Assembly (NCBI GenBank): GCA_963920665.1
Contig: OY987265.1
Coordinates: 40,305,001 to 40,369,000 of the forward strand
Reading direction: 5' to 3'
Length of the DNA: 64,000 nt
Origin: Straminergon stramineum
Taxonomy: Eukaryota; Streptophyta; Bryopsida; Hypnales; Calliergonaceae
The notes beneath the pieces were generated by a model, which was not told where the DNA came from, searched no databases, and saw only the letters and a list, made by a program, of their open reading frames with translations. Each line of letters begins with the position of its first letter. Position 1 is the first letter of the stretch. Shown piece by piece: positions 26,814 to 40,600 of the stretch. Both the position numbers and the translations under genes were made by a program.

Positions 26814-28196
26814 CTAAAATATCTCACATCCTTCTAAATCCAACTTTGTAAGACATGTCAAGCCCCCAATGCTTTGAGGAAGAATTGTCAAGGCTTTATA
26901 TCCTTGAAGATCCAATTCATTGAGAGAGTTCAACTTGCCGATGCTCTCTAGAAGCTCACTCAAGGATCTACACCTTTGAAGATCCAATCTTGTAAGACAT
27001 TTCAAGCCCCTAATGCTTTGAGGAAGCACAATCAAGGATCCACATCCTTGAAGATCTAAGTCAATGAGAGAGTTCAACTCACCAATGCTCTTTGGAAGCT
27101 CCCTCAAGGATCTACACCCTTCTAGACCCAATTTTGTAAGACATTTCAAACCTCCAATGCTTTGAGGAAGAAATGTCAAGGATTTACATCCTCGAAGATC
27201 CAATTCAATGAGAGAGTTCAACTCACCAATGCTCTTTGGAAGCTCACTCAAGGATCCACACCATTCTAAATCCAACTTTGGAAAGCATTTCAAGCCTCAA
27301 ATGCTTTGAAGAAGCAGTGTTGAGGATTCACATCTTCAAAGATCCAACACAATGAAAAAGTTCAACTTGTTGATGCTCTCTAGAGGCTCACTCAAGGATC
27401 CACACCCATCTAGATCCAACTTTATAAGACATTTTAAACCTCCAATATTTTGAGGAAGTACTTCTAAAGATTTACAATCTCGAAGATTGAATTCTTCAAG
27501 AGTGTCCAACTTACCAATGCTCTTTGGAAGGTCACTCAAGGATTGACACCCTTCTAAATCCAAAACCAAAAGAGACCACAATCCACACATCTCTGGAAGC
27601 TTTTCAATCAAAGTGATTTATTGAGAGGTCTAAATATTGCAAGGTTGGCAAATTAGAGAAGAATTTTTCTGGAATATACAATCTTTTCCCACTGGCAAAC
27701 ATTGTTTGTAGTAAAGACACTTAAAGATGAAGAGCTTGAAGTTGGTTTGGCCATTCCGAAATATTACTTTGCACAAATGGCATCTTTAGCATCTTCAATG
27801 ACTTGTTTGCAAAAGGTGATGTCAATACTTTCCCCAATTGAAACCAACATTTATTTGCACAATCATTTGGTTTTGTTGTGTTAATGATTTATATTGCAAG
27901 ATCCCACAAAATGTCATGTACAATAATGTATCCAAGTTCACGATTCCAATCAATGATAGACTACTTCACAAGAATTTCAAGATGAGCTATGACTACATCA
28001 AGTTCACTAAATAATGCTTCCATGATCTATATCTTACATAAATCTTTAATTTGGATCTTGTAGTCTTTTGGGAATGTGGCACAATACAAAAAAATGTCTT
28101 TGTCACATCATGCTTTAAATTATTGTAATTCAATTGAAAATGGTGATACAACTTAGCATCCACATTGGAATTCAATATTAGCTTAGATTGCTTCAA
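26814..28196 (-). pseudogene. NB-LRR disease-resistance pseudogene (ARC2 and LRR half)
   Basis: Opposite in strand to the NB-ARC relic beside it. At 28196-27993 the frame contains LNYNNLKHDVTKTFF, like the ARC2/winged-helix region (LSYDnLpd..K.CFL). From about 27670 to 26814 come about eleven leucine-rich repeats of 24 residues with the pattern LPKSIGELNSLIELDLRGC. The LRR frame is broken by a frameshift near 27605 and by two in-frame stops (27338-27336 and just before 27293), and is otherwise preserved. The strong repeat conservation suggests recent loss of function or gene conversion. Confidence 0.8.
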
Positions 28197-28199
28197 TTA

Positions 28200-31100
28200 A
28201 ATCAAGGCTCACCAATACACCAATGAAGACAACAACCTAGTGTTTGGAGGGACATATTTGACAAGATTAGTCTCATTTCAACCTTGGTCAAGCATGAGGT
28301 AGGGTATGGAGGTGACATTGGTCACAACCAAGCCTAGGTTGGGCTGCTTTACTTGGAAACATTCTAGCAATGCTCTTTAAAGACATGACATAGTGTAACA
28401 CATGCAATGCATTATTCACATTTATAAGTTTGCAAAGCTGAAGAAGCATTGAATGATGAAGGGATGGTTACATTTTACAAGAATTTGTAAGTATGCAATT
28501 ATGGTTTGCCACTTGTGCATGAGTGGTTTCTCAATCATGTACGAGTGACATTTCCCAATCATTCCTTCTAAAGCACAACATTCAAAGTCCTAGAATACTC
28601 AAATTGAAATTTTAAACAATTTCCAAAGGAAATTACATGATTTGAAAAAATAAATTAGTCTTTGGTTGTTGTTGAAGGAAGTATAAGTTGTTGCCTACAT
28701 TATTTCCTATATTGGAAAATTTTCTTTTATTATTCATTGAAATTCCTTGGAATAGCCAAAAATCATTAGATGAAATTTGAGGGCATGAAGAGGCCATGAG
28801 TTATTTTGAGGTTGCAACATGTGGGAACTTGCCACATCAACAAGATGATGTGGCATAATCACTTCCATGTTAGAAAATAATAATGTATTTTTAATTATTT
28901 TAAAATTATTTTATAAATTCATTTTAAAGTTTTTTAGTAAATTTTAGAAATTTTGGGGAAATTTTTTTTCATTTTTTTCCCCAAAATTTGGAAATTCAGC
29001 CCATTATGGGTTGGTTCCCAATTTCTAACAACACATGGAACAATGCAGGGAACAACCTTGAAACAGGCTCTTGAAGCCCACAATTGTCCTCTAATGTATA
29101 TGGAAAGTCCAAACATTCCATAATTCTTTCCCATGAAGTGATTGTTTGTGTATTTTGTACTATGATGGCATACCTTATCATGATGGTGTACTATCGTAAA
29201 CAATTCTACAAGCTTCTCTTGAGTATGTTTTTACTATAAGTGTTTATATTGCACACCTATTTTGAATGCTTGTCAATGTATGGAAATGAAGTCTAGGCAA
29301 TGGTCAGCTTGGGGTATCCAAAAAGGTTGTCTTAATTACAATGTTAGTCCACTTCCCTGTGAGAAACAACCTCATCTTTTAAATATAATAAAGTATGATT
29401 TCACAAAATGTGGTTTTAACTACCTAGATTGAAAATGTATAAAAAGTATTCATCACAATCAAAGAATTTTCAGAATTTTTTCATGAATTTTTTAGTTGAA
29501 AAAGTAAATTTGGTCCTATGTACATAAAATCTTCAATAACAAGCATTTGGAATATCAAATAATTTTATTTTTTTGTATGATTTTTGGATATGACTTATAT
29601 TTAGTGGTCCAATACATAAAATAATTAATTTTATCAATAAAAAATTAAAAAATTGTGCATTATGATGCTTACAAATCTCCAAATTTTAGCATTTTGTCTC
29701 ACGTATATGAATAGATTCAAAAATTTCAAATTTCAAAAAAAACTCATGAGGAATAGAAATTTTGATCTCATTGAGGTGCAAGAATTTTTTTTTCATTTTT
29801 GGGTCTTCTTAATTGACCAAAATGAACAAATTAGACAAACTTTGGAGGTTTTAAACCAAAATCACCTAATTAGTGTGTCCAAAAAGTGATACCTCAAGTT
29901 GACCATTGCCCATCTCCTATTGATAAAATGACAATGATGTCAAACCAGGATCATTGACAATCCAAATGAAAATGAAGGTGTTTTTTGGGTATTCTTTTAG
30001 GTATTTTTCATTGCTAAAGACTAGAAGAACCCATTTGTAAGAGTTTCTTTCAAACTAAAAATCAACCAATAAAACTTAAGGCTTGGATTTGTGGAGATTT
30101 TGCCTTGAGTTGTAATTTCCATTTTGTGAAAAAAATTGGAATACTTTGCAAAAAATTCTTTGTTTTTAATTGATGAAAATGTCAAGATTCACCCATGTGA
30201 TTTCAAAGTAGGATGATATTGCCACATTTGTATGAAAGTAAATAAATTTGGATGAATAAATGGAATTTCATCTATAATTTTTGTATTTTTGAGTGTATAA
30301 TTATACCTTCATCACTTGAAAGTCAAGATTGTAAGTTACATGACATTTGGAAAATTAAATATTAAAATCCTAATTGAACTCTAGTTGTTTTTGTTTTTTA
30401 AGCAAGATACTATGATTTTGCCATGGAAAAGCTTTGTTGGACTAAATTCTAATCTCACATGTTTGCTTCTTTGTGAGAACAAATGGAATTTCATTGGAAA
30501 ACAAAGTGTATATGATACATACAATAATGTTATCTTGAAAATTGTCGAAATAGGTTTTTGAGTATGCTTCCCATTGTTAATCTTTTTCAAGTTTTGTTAG
30601 ATGAAATTAATTGAAAATTGGAAGAGCATATGAACACCTCTTAAAATATATTTATTGAACACCATATGAATAAATTACATGAATTTGTAAAAATCTAATA
30701 TCTACTTTTTATTAATGCATTTTGTACATACATGAAGTAGGACTTTGAAGTGGTCTCTTTGTTTTACTTCAAAAAAATTGAACTTTTTTAATATGAAATA
30801 CTCAGTCACTTCTATTTCAAAACAAAAACCACCCACGATATACAAAACAATAACATTATTGCTACCAAGCAAATTTGGATACCAACTTACTACAACATGT
30901 AATCTATAGAGGTATTAAAAGCTCAATTCTAAAACCAACATGTTCTTTTATATTTTTTGTATTTGATATTGAAGGTATATGCATTGAGGTATACAATTGT
31001 AGTAAATTTTATATTCTTATTGAGCTGGATCCAATGACACATGATTTTCCCAATTTACATCATTATTGCCCCTCCTAGATGTTTGAGAAGTTCCAAAATG

Positions 31101-31990
31101 GTCACATATTCTACTTATATAGTTATATGGTCACTATACATAAACATGATATAGTATAAATGTTAACCTTTAAAGGTATGAGAAGTCCAATTTGGGTTGT
31201 AGCATGGTTTTTTTTGGTTTTTTTCAATTTGATATAGAAGGTGTAAGAATTGGTGTATACACTGGTTACAAAACTTTGCATTTATTCTAAGACAAATCAA
31301 ATGGCTCATGAAACATCCAATTCAAATCATAATTGTACTTCCTACTTGTCTAAGAAGTTATAAAATAACCATGTATTCTACGTGTACATTGCCATATTTG
31401 AACATGATAAGGTTTAGATATTAAAATGGGCTCCTAATGAAAAATGTTAGTTGACGAATATCTAAATTTTCAATTCAATGATGTATGTCTTCTCATATTT
31501 TAGTACATGCTTCATATTCTAAAAGTAAAATATATGACCCTATATACAATCCCCACAAACCTTTAAGGTTTAATGTGAAAGTGACATCAAATCAAAGACA
31601 AGACGTTAAATCCTCCATTTGAAGTGGGCCACGTAGAGTAATTTTGTGGGTTATCTGGGGATAATCATAAAAAATGCCACCTATTTTGAGTCATGTCTAG
31701 GATATGTTCTAGATCTCTATAACAAAGTTTAGGGTCTTTGATTGCAAATATAAATTCAGAATTTGCGAAAAAAATAATATGCAAAAAAAAAAAAATTCCT
31801 ACATTTTCCCCGAGGTAGATCTATCCCTATGGGGCCCAATTCGAATGGAGGATTTAACGTCCTCCAAATCAAAGATGCTAATTGTTGAATAATCAATCCA
31901 ATTCTATACGTCTTGCCATAAATCAGTACATGATTCGTAGCCAAGAAGTCAAATACGGTACAGTATATACGGTTAGCCCGTAAACCCACT
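28200..31990. other. Intergenic, AT-rich; no gene recognised
   Basis: Nearly 4 kb of AT-rich sequence with only short open frames lacking domain signals. No RNA gene or paired terminal repeat was seen. Confidence 0.4.
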
Positions 31991-32028
31991 ATGCTGCTAT
32001 CAGGCCCGTTCACACCGTCGGTGTCCAT

Positions 32029-32037
32029 TTAGGGTTT
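32029..32037 (+). promoter_or_regulatory. Telo-box upstream of RPS28
   Basis: TTAGGGTTT (AAACCCTAA on the other strand), 112 bases before the RPS28 start codon. Telo-boxes are a known common element of plant ribosomal-protein and other translation-gene promoters. Confidence 0.6.
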
Positions 32038-32148
32038 AGCACAAGGCCTTCCATTGCTTTGCTTAGAGACTCCCTTTGGTTGTTCTCGCAAGCGCCCCCC
32101 TGCAGTTGCTCCTCCTCCCGCACGCGCCAGCCATCGTCGCTTCCCACT

Positions 32149-33580
32149 ATGGTACCGACTTCACTCATCTTGTCTTGTTCTATTTTTTCTCCTGACTTCG
32201 GGCATTCTTTACATGCAGAAAACCACGCACTCTATCGTTAGGGCTTTTCGGTTTCACGTTGCTTGTCGCTCTAGGGTTTTCTACACGGGCGATTCTATTT
32301 CTCGTTATTGTCGGTTGCGTTTTTCTGCTCAAGCTACTCCACTATCATCATCACCATCATTATCACCATCATTATCACCATCATTATCACCATCATTATC
32401 ACCATCATCATTATTAATCTTGTCGGTGATGCTGCATCCATAACTATTTTTTGGATGATATGAGAGAGTCGGGTGAATCAATTGTGGTGACTTTTCGTCT
32501 GCGTTATTTTGTATCATGATGAAGTTCTTGTGATGCTCATTTCGGGTCATACTTTCGAGTCGGTGGTAAGGTAGGGATACTCAATTTCTATCGTAAAATT
32601 CACAAGACAGTAGATTTATTGATAGGAGGATGTACACTACCTGAACATGCGGTTAAGTCCTTACCTTAGTGTTAACGAGGGTAGGAGCGAGAAAGCGTTT
32701 TGGGCTTTGCGCACAGGTCTGAAATTGCAATAGTGACGGGGTGAGTGAATCTCCAATGGATAGGTTTAGGGTTTCATGTAAGAGCTCCCTCTCCTTTTGG
32801 CTTGGAAATCTGTTTGTGGGAAATAAACATGATTTTGGTATGTAGGGAATAATTTTCGGCTTTATATCCAAATTTCGCAGGATTCTGCTGTGAAGCTGGC
32901 TATTGTAATGAAGGTGATCGGCCGCACTGGGTCCCGAGGGCAGGTGACCCAAGTGCGAGTTAAATTTCTGGATGATCAAAACCGACTTATCATGCGCAAC
33001 GTGAAGGGACCAGTGCGTGAAGGTAAACCACTGGAATTCGTGTTACTTATTTGCTTATAGTTCATAAAGTGGTCTACATTCTTTCTTTCAGATTCAGCTA
33101 ATCTGCCGGGTGTATTCATAGGAACTGTGTATTTTGATGTCGGACCGTGGAGCACCTGTGTACTTTAGTATATTATTATAGGTATTACATACGGACTTGG
33201 CGAGTGCTTAGAGTCCTGAGTGGAGAAGGGAGAATGAGTTATTTCCAAGAGCCCATCCAAGAGTATGCCATAATATATCCAGACAAATATAGATAACCGT
33301 TGTAAAATGTTAAATTGTAGAACTTCCATCAGTCGACCCGGGAACTCTAAAAACTTTCGCATACCATCGTTTAAATACTGTGCATGGACCTCAAATATCT
33401 TTGCTCTTACTGACCATTTTTGCATAATGTCTTATTACGAATGATTGCATGGAAGATCTTCGTATTGCTTCTCATGTTAATTTTTATAGAGTAAACTGAA
33501 ATTGACCCTTTTTGCTTTTGCTTGCAGGCGATATCTTGACTCTTCTAGAGTCGGAGAGAGAGGCAAGAAGGTTGCGGTGA
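32149..33580 (+). CDS. RPS28: 40S ribosomal protein S28 (eS28)
   Basis: Small basic protein of the 40S subunit head near the mRNA exit site. Three coding exons: 32149-32151 (only the ATG), 32881-33022 and 33528-33580, all with GT-AG introns. The product is 65 residues, the family's normal length. It contains [16 protein letters not shown] (~15-30), [11 protein letters not shown] (~38-48) and the invariant C-terminus [13 protein letters not shown]. The start codon is inferred from the donor that follows it directly (ATG/GTACCGAC): exon 2 begins with GAT TCT (Asp-Ser), as in other plant S28 proteins, and has no upstream Met of its own. The gene converges with the TRPC4AP homologue on the other strand. 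Confidence 0.92.
32337..32412. repeat. Microsatellite (catcaccatcatta-type) in RPS28 intron 1
   Basis: About six tandem copies of a 12-base unit, ttatcaccatca. It lies wholly within intron 1 of RPS28 and therefore is not translated. Confidence 0.8.
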
Positions 33581-34637
33581 AGACCGCAGGAACTTTCAAT
33601 TTTCAGGCTTGGCTTTTCTTATGCATCGCAGTCATACCAGACCTTATGTATGGTTTGATTGCATGCTTCGTAAAAATGTTAACACTTTTCGACTGTTGTG
33701 TTTAGCACATCAATGATATAAAAGACGATTTTGAAGCATCTTGGTCCTAAGCATACAAATTCCCTACTTCAATTCGTCATATGTCTGGTTTTCCATGTTT
33801 CCTATTGCATGCGATAATTCCTATTGCATGTTATTTATATCCAAGTATCATACCAAGTTTCCAAGAATCAACTATTAACTTGGTATTCAATGCTCATCAA
33901 AAATTGGTTCTTTTTGTTCTTCGACCTCAAAAATGTGCTTCACAAAGCGTTTCATGAGTCCCACAAATTTTGGAATAAGAAATAAGGTAATAATACCATA
34001 TATCGTCCCTTGCATAATTGAGTCCCTTACCTCACTTGTTGCAGATTTGTTGCAGATTGTCTTTATACTGTTTTAACATGTCAGTTCAAAAGTCTTTATC
34101 AAGGGTAGGTAGGAGAAGCACTTGTGAAAGGGACAATTCATGGTGTGCATACCTCCAGGGATGTTTCTGCAAGCATGAAGAGCACATCTCACATGCAACA
34201 CTTGAGTCACTATGGTACATATAGAAAAGGGATATGAATTTTACAATGACCTTGAATTTAAAGACACTATAATACATGAACCCTTGCAGGTTCTTTGTTT
34301 ATACAATGAATAATGAAGGTATCTATGGGACACTTTTGGTCCTCAACATCCTTCAAAGGATAATAGCAACTTGGGTCACTACTATTGAGGTTTGTCACAT
34401 GAAATGATACCAATACATGCACTGACTATTTCTATGTACAAATTATCACACACACTTGTATATCTTTGATCTAACCTTGTCTTCAATGACATTTTGGAAT
34501 ATCTTGTATTTTAGCCATTCTATCATTGACTACAACAAGCTTGTCTCACATTCAAACTATTTGACCTCTAATAAGACAATTTTCCAAGCAATCACATCAA
34601 GGGGGTTTAGGATATGAGCTAAGTTATGGCATGTGGA

Positions 34638-37600
34638 TTATTGTCGTCGAGGTGGTGGTTCACTAGACGCACTAAGGGCAACACATTGGATGCCACCAGC
34701 GGGGCCCCCACTATAGAGGAGAGAGCATGGCAAGTCAGGAGGGGCACACAAAGAATCTACAATTTGTAACCAATTTGAGAAGGATATTTGAGTGGAGTAT
34801 TGGAGTGAGACACATTCTCGACCCCGTTTCCACAAGTAGTAGCTACGCCAAAACTCCAACAAAGCACGAAATGTTTGAAGCACATGCTTGTCATCTGCCC
34901 TCAACGTTTGCAAATATCCATGCAATTCTCCATTCTTCTCCGCAAAAATGAAGAAGATGAGTGTTGTGTTTAGGACACATATATTATCCTACCGTGTCCA
35001 CCCATCCCATTCCATGTTAGAAGACAAAAGTTTCACTATATTGTTATGTGCCACTATAGGCTACAAAAGAATTTCCATCATGTTTTATACTTGGTATAAT
35101 TGATTTTGCTTGTAACACATTCTTTGATGTATAAGGACTAGTCTTACTTAATAGTAACCTTTTTTTTTTAATAATAAATTACAAATGATACCTATAATTC
35201 AAAATATACCTTAAAATAAAATACTTATTTGAATTATTTAAACCCACAATGATTGCATGGAAAAGTGTAACGGAATTCATGTCCTATTCCAACCATGAAA
35301 TCCATCCTAATCTTTTAGATCCTTTAGAACTACTCTTTTCAATGTGATTATTGAAATTCTAAAGAAACTATTTATTACAAACTCAAAATCTTCATAAAGT
35401 GAAGGCATTTGAAGATATTTTCAACCCCCAATATAATTGTACACAACTAATGCCTTCCTTACAACAATTGCAAAGAAAGGAGTAAGATGTGTACACCCAT
35501 AATCAATAGTGCCCAAAATGCAACACCTACATTTGAACCAAGAAGTATAACTTTTTCTTAGATATTGATTACACAAGATGTACACAATCACAAACATGAA
35601 AATCAATGAGAGCCTAGTTTTGGTTTCTAGTACACCCAGAGATAGTACTTTAAAAATTCATAACTTATTCATTCAATGTCCAAATAATGCATGCTAATGT
35701 ATGTTGGAATCCTCTCTCAACTACTAAATTATAAGATCAAATAAAAATAATGTAAGATTAATAATAGAAAGTTGTAATTAGAGACAATTATAGGTGCTCA
35801 TAAGGTGAGGATGTTCACCTGGTTTATGTCACTGAGTTGCACTGCGCACATGAGGTCTCTTAGCAGGCGATGAGTGTTGTGGGAGACGAATGCAGAAATC
35901 ATGCAAAGCTCGTCTTCCACTTTGGCCCGGAAGCTCGGTGTGCTCCCATATTTGGAATTGTCACTGCTCAAGGTTGCTTGCCGCTCTGCAGAGCACACCA
36001 ATGGAGAAGAGGAGATGGCAGTACCCGTTTGTTGAGGCCTCTTGAAGTAATCCACAGACAGCACAACAGACCGCACAAATACGTTTGAGTCCACCAGATT
36101 TGCCACCAAGACCTGCAGGAACGGCAAAGTCAGTTCTGCTCTAAACCCTAAAACCTAAAAACCCATCATAAATTCTTATGACCCAAACTTTGCAGAGCGC
36201 ACCTCAATGAATTTACAAATGCATGTGGTGTTCAGCCTATTAAAACGGCACACTTGAGCTCTTTCATCCCTGCAAAGCTCAAGAATTCCATATTCTAAAT
36301 GATGAATACAGTGCTTCGGGGTGAGGTTCTGTCAAGCAAATCAAAGCTTGAATCATAAAAAATCACACACTTTCTTTTGGACCAGTTTGATGGAATTGAA
36401 ATCAATAATTATTTTAAAGATAAGAGGAATAATATGCAAATTTTATGAAAAGGATTTTGGGTATTAAACGGCTAATAGTAATAACTGTCCAGTTCTGTAA
36501 CTTCTATGCTTTAGGGATCACAAACTCATGCAATTGGCAAGATTCGCAGCTAAATCATTCATTAGTTAAGGACATTACCTCAACAAATTGGTCGAATTTG
36601 GTGCCAGCCAATAACCTGTTGAGTTCACGAAACAGAGCTTTGTTGAACTTAATGAGCTCTCCAAGAAGATCAAAATTAATCTGCACACCATCTCCACAAA
36701 AAACTCTCAGGATGTATTTATGAAGACATTCCTGATTACTTTTAGTAGCAGTTTGTACAGAAAAAGAGAAAGCGGAGTCCATTTATATGGCAGAAGTAGA
36801 AAGTCTACAGACCTGAAGTAAAGGGGCACATCGAAATCCTCCCTTCAAAATTTCATTTACCAGATGCTCCATTAAACCTGTTGACGCGACATATTCCTGT
36901 AAACCTCCAAAACTTACCAGTCAGTCCGTAGAGATTGTGAACACTGATATGGTTCACAAAAAAAGATTGAAGGTAAAAGCACGTTCCTTCAAAACAACAT
37001 CACTAGGGGAAATGATATCATTTTTTAGTCAAGGAGTCCCATCCACTTAGGCTAGAATTCATCAGTACTGACCAATTCATCATCCACTAAAAAAATTTGA
37101 AATCCTCAAATTTTGATATATTTAGAAACTAATGAACAAATAATCCCGACTTTGGAGAAGCCACATACCTGATCCTTATTATCTGCGCCACGCAAAAAGG
37201 CTTCCACACAAGATGCTAACCAGAATCTGTCAATGCGAGACAGAGAGACGATGTCAGTAAGAGAGAACTTAACACACGTGATCTGTCTACAGAAAAAAGC
37301 ATCTACGAACTCACAAATAGACTAAAAATACTTTCTGGAATTCTCATGGACAAATTATGTAGAAAGGGCATTACCTATAAAGTGAATCTTCTGGTTCATT
37401 AATTAAGACTTTCAGAATTTTCACAATAAGGCCTTCTGATTCCTTCTGTTCACGATTCTTGTTCCAAATCCAAGTTCCGTCCTGCATGACAATGGACAAT
37501 TTAAGAATAAGCAATACAAAGGGCTCGATTGCGTTCATGTAACAACCTGTGGAAATGACAAATTCCAGTCAAGTTGGGTGGACTCCCTCGCTAGAATACA

Positions 37601-40600
37601 ACATTATTTTCTGCAAGCGTTACAAAAAAAAACATCGCGTCAAAAATACCTTGGAGTTCCTTGGCCGCAACAAGAGCTGTTTGTTTGCACGGTTGCAGCT
37701 GTCGCGATCGCAGAAGTTGTGGATAAGTCTCAAGTACTGGATTTTGAGGGCCTGCACAAGCTTGAAATTAAGAACAAAATGCCGTAATGCAAATCAGTAG
37801 CATAACTGGACCCATCTTCACGTGTTTCTACTACAAAAGGAGCTGCACTTCCAAGACATAACCTAAAGATGACACAAATTGGAAACACGTGAATTACAGA
37901 ATTGAATTTTTTCACAGAAGTGATGGAAATGTGAATTTGAGGTACTAAGGAATATCTCACCGACTTGGGGTTGCAAGCGCAGCCCTGTCCGTGATTACCC
38001 GGGGTGTTCTCGTGGGGTTGGCTAACCATCCAGTCTAGTTTGTCAAAAATGTCGTTCAGGACATCCACCAGACCCAACTCGGCTAGTTTGTTTTGTACCT
38101 GTCACATTCATTGTGCACCTCGGAAGTTAAAATATTTCAATCCTTGTGGAAACCGTGGTTCACAATTACAGAGTCTCTCTTGTTCTTCAGATTCAATACC
38201 AATGCACTGTTGCACTGAATGCACTTCTGTCCGAATCACCCGGAGAATTTTGCATGATTCTCGAAATTGAAAATAGAAATTATATGACAAGTGAGAAAGT
38301 GTTTAAAAGGAAACGAAAAACAATATTGGAAGGTGGGTTCAAAAACCTGTTCCCTCTTCTTTCCTCCACATAAAGCACACAAGACGAAGAGAACCTCCAC
38401 ATGATGCTGCATCACCACAAGGCCGGTTATCAGCACCACCCTCCGGCAAAATTAGAGAATATCAGGAAAACATGTGTTTTTCCGTGAAAATTCCTCCATC
38501 AAAAACTCTCCAAAGACGAAGTGTACATAAAACGAATTTGCATAGGCAGCTATGCCAACAAACAATGGAGTCTTTTGTACTCGCACAACCCCTCATATTT
38601 TATGAATGAGTCATTTGAAGATCATGACAACACTGAATCAATCAATTAGAATTATTTGCATGAGGCCATTTCAAAGCCATTTTCAATGTAATAAAAACCA
38701 ACAAGAGCTTGAGTAGAGTCCGCAGGATCTTACCGAGAGCAGACGCGCAGTGGTTGGGGAAGTGCGGTCCATGAATATATTCCAGTCTAGTAAATCCTCG
38801 TCCATCCGCGTGAATCCTTGTGAATGGGGATGGAAGATTCGAGCCTGGTCATGTTCACCTTCACCACCATTCTCAGAAAATCCTTCGAGATACACGGCTG
38901 CTGTCAATTCCGAAAACTCGGACGGAAAAAAACCCTGCAACCTCTTCAGCCCATGGATGCAATTGGTTGAGAAAATTGCTGAGCAAGTTGGTGACAATAC
39001 CATAACATCCTAGAGCAATTGGAACCTGACTAAAGTGACGCAGAATTAATCATTTATTTGAATGAACGTTTTCCATCAAGTTTATTTGATAATTTCCAAA
39101 ATTACCATCACTGCTTTGACAAAACGTGTTCCTAGTTTTCAATTTCGTAATTTACATTTGCTCCCAAACGAGGATTACTGCTAGGATTGTTAGTTTCCAA
39201 AGTGGAATTTCTGTTTTTAATTTGGGCACTTATTAGGGCTTTCATTCCGTACCTCACGATTGAAAGACACTTTGTCAAATGTGAGGAGCTGCACCAAGCG
39301 CGCAAGGATGTCCGGAATCAGCAATATGGCATCATGGTTGTGGTCAGCCACTGTCCATTCCTGCTCCTCGGGCTTGTGCATTGGATGGAACGTAATCTCT
39401 GCACTCCAATCCTGCTCCATCCATGGATTTCCTGCCTTGAACCAACAACAAACGAAACAAACAGAGATCTAGTTTCAGACGCTGTGGTCAAACGTACAGG
39501 ACCAAGGTGCAATCGTTAATTTGGTGCATTTCATAGTGCCAACAGTGTTGGGTGGGTGTCGGAAATTCTGAGTCAAGATTAGAACATTCTCCAGAGATCC
39601 CTAGGTGAACATCCTCTGAATTGGCATGAAAAGGAATCCTTCGCACCTGTACACAAAACCCGAAAATTCCGGACACCTTTTTCTTCAAAAGTGGGCAAAA
39701 TTTGAACAAGTGAAAGTTTATGAAGTCCGTGAGCCATTTTCATACTTGAAAGTATGTTAGTGTCTTTTTAACTTCGGTTGATTTTCTCTCCCTTTAGCAT
39801 GACAATGCTCTGAATACCTCTTAATTTGCATTATTCTCAAAAGGTGTCATTCCACTACTACCACAGCAGAATGCTAAAATTTCATAATGCAGAATACTTA
39901 TGCAACATTAATTCCAATTTCTTGTTGTAAGCCCATACCGAGGTTGAAAATTTCGTGACATCCCACCCTGGAAGAAACAATTTTGAGCATACTTCGGTGA
40001 TAATGCAAAAACAATTGGTCTAATAATTCAACTTCCCTACGCGAGTCCCAGCATAGACCTCTAAGGATTTTGGGAAAGAGGTTGTACCTCAGGTTCAAAG
40101 GTGACCATGGCAAGCACGCGGCAGAAGGATGCCAACTGCCTGGATGAGAAACTGCGCACCAAATTGGCAAAGTTGGGAATGTCTTGCACTCGAAGCGTGT
40201 CTTCTCGAGCGGCCAAAATATCTTCCACAAGACTCACAGCTGGACAACGTCTCACAACTCATGCTTCAGATTTTCAAGCTTTTTTCCAAATCGCCAAAAA
40301 AACCCCACAAAGACAAACTTGAATGAAGAGTCTATTGGGGACAGTTCTATTAATTGTGTCACATGAACATACGTAAATAGTGAGCAAGTGCTATCCTTGG
40401 TGCCTTCCTTCTTGAGATAGACTCGATAACAAGACCATCGTGGATGAAGAGTCAGTCGGATACATTAGTTCTACTAACCACGTGAAATGGATGCAAACAT
40501 CAAATGCTACCTTGGTGCCACCCTTCGAAAGTAAAGCCAACATTCAGTAGCCCAGTGCACAGGTCTCATATGCAATTCCCTATTTGAATCTCTCTTTTCT

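Noticed and set aside
32054..32443. 129-codon open frame over the RPS28 5' region
   Set aside because: It runs through the inferred RPS28 exon 1 and intron 1 and is built largely of the microsatellite.
37755..37862. Open minus-strand stretch starting LCLGSAAPFVVETRED inside the TRPC4AP-like gene as an extra exon
   Set aside because: Exons 7 and 8 join in phase 0 (NPKS/ALKIQYLRL) exactly as the animal homologue does without it, and adding it would break the phase.
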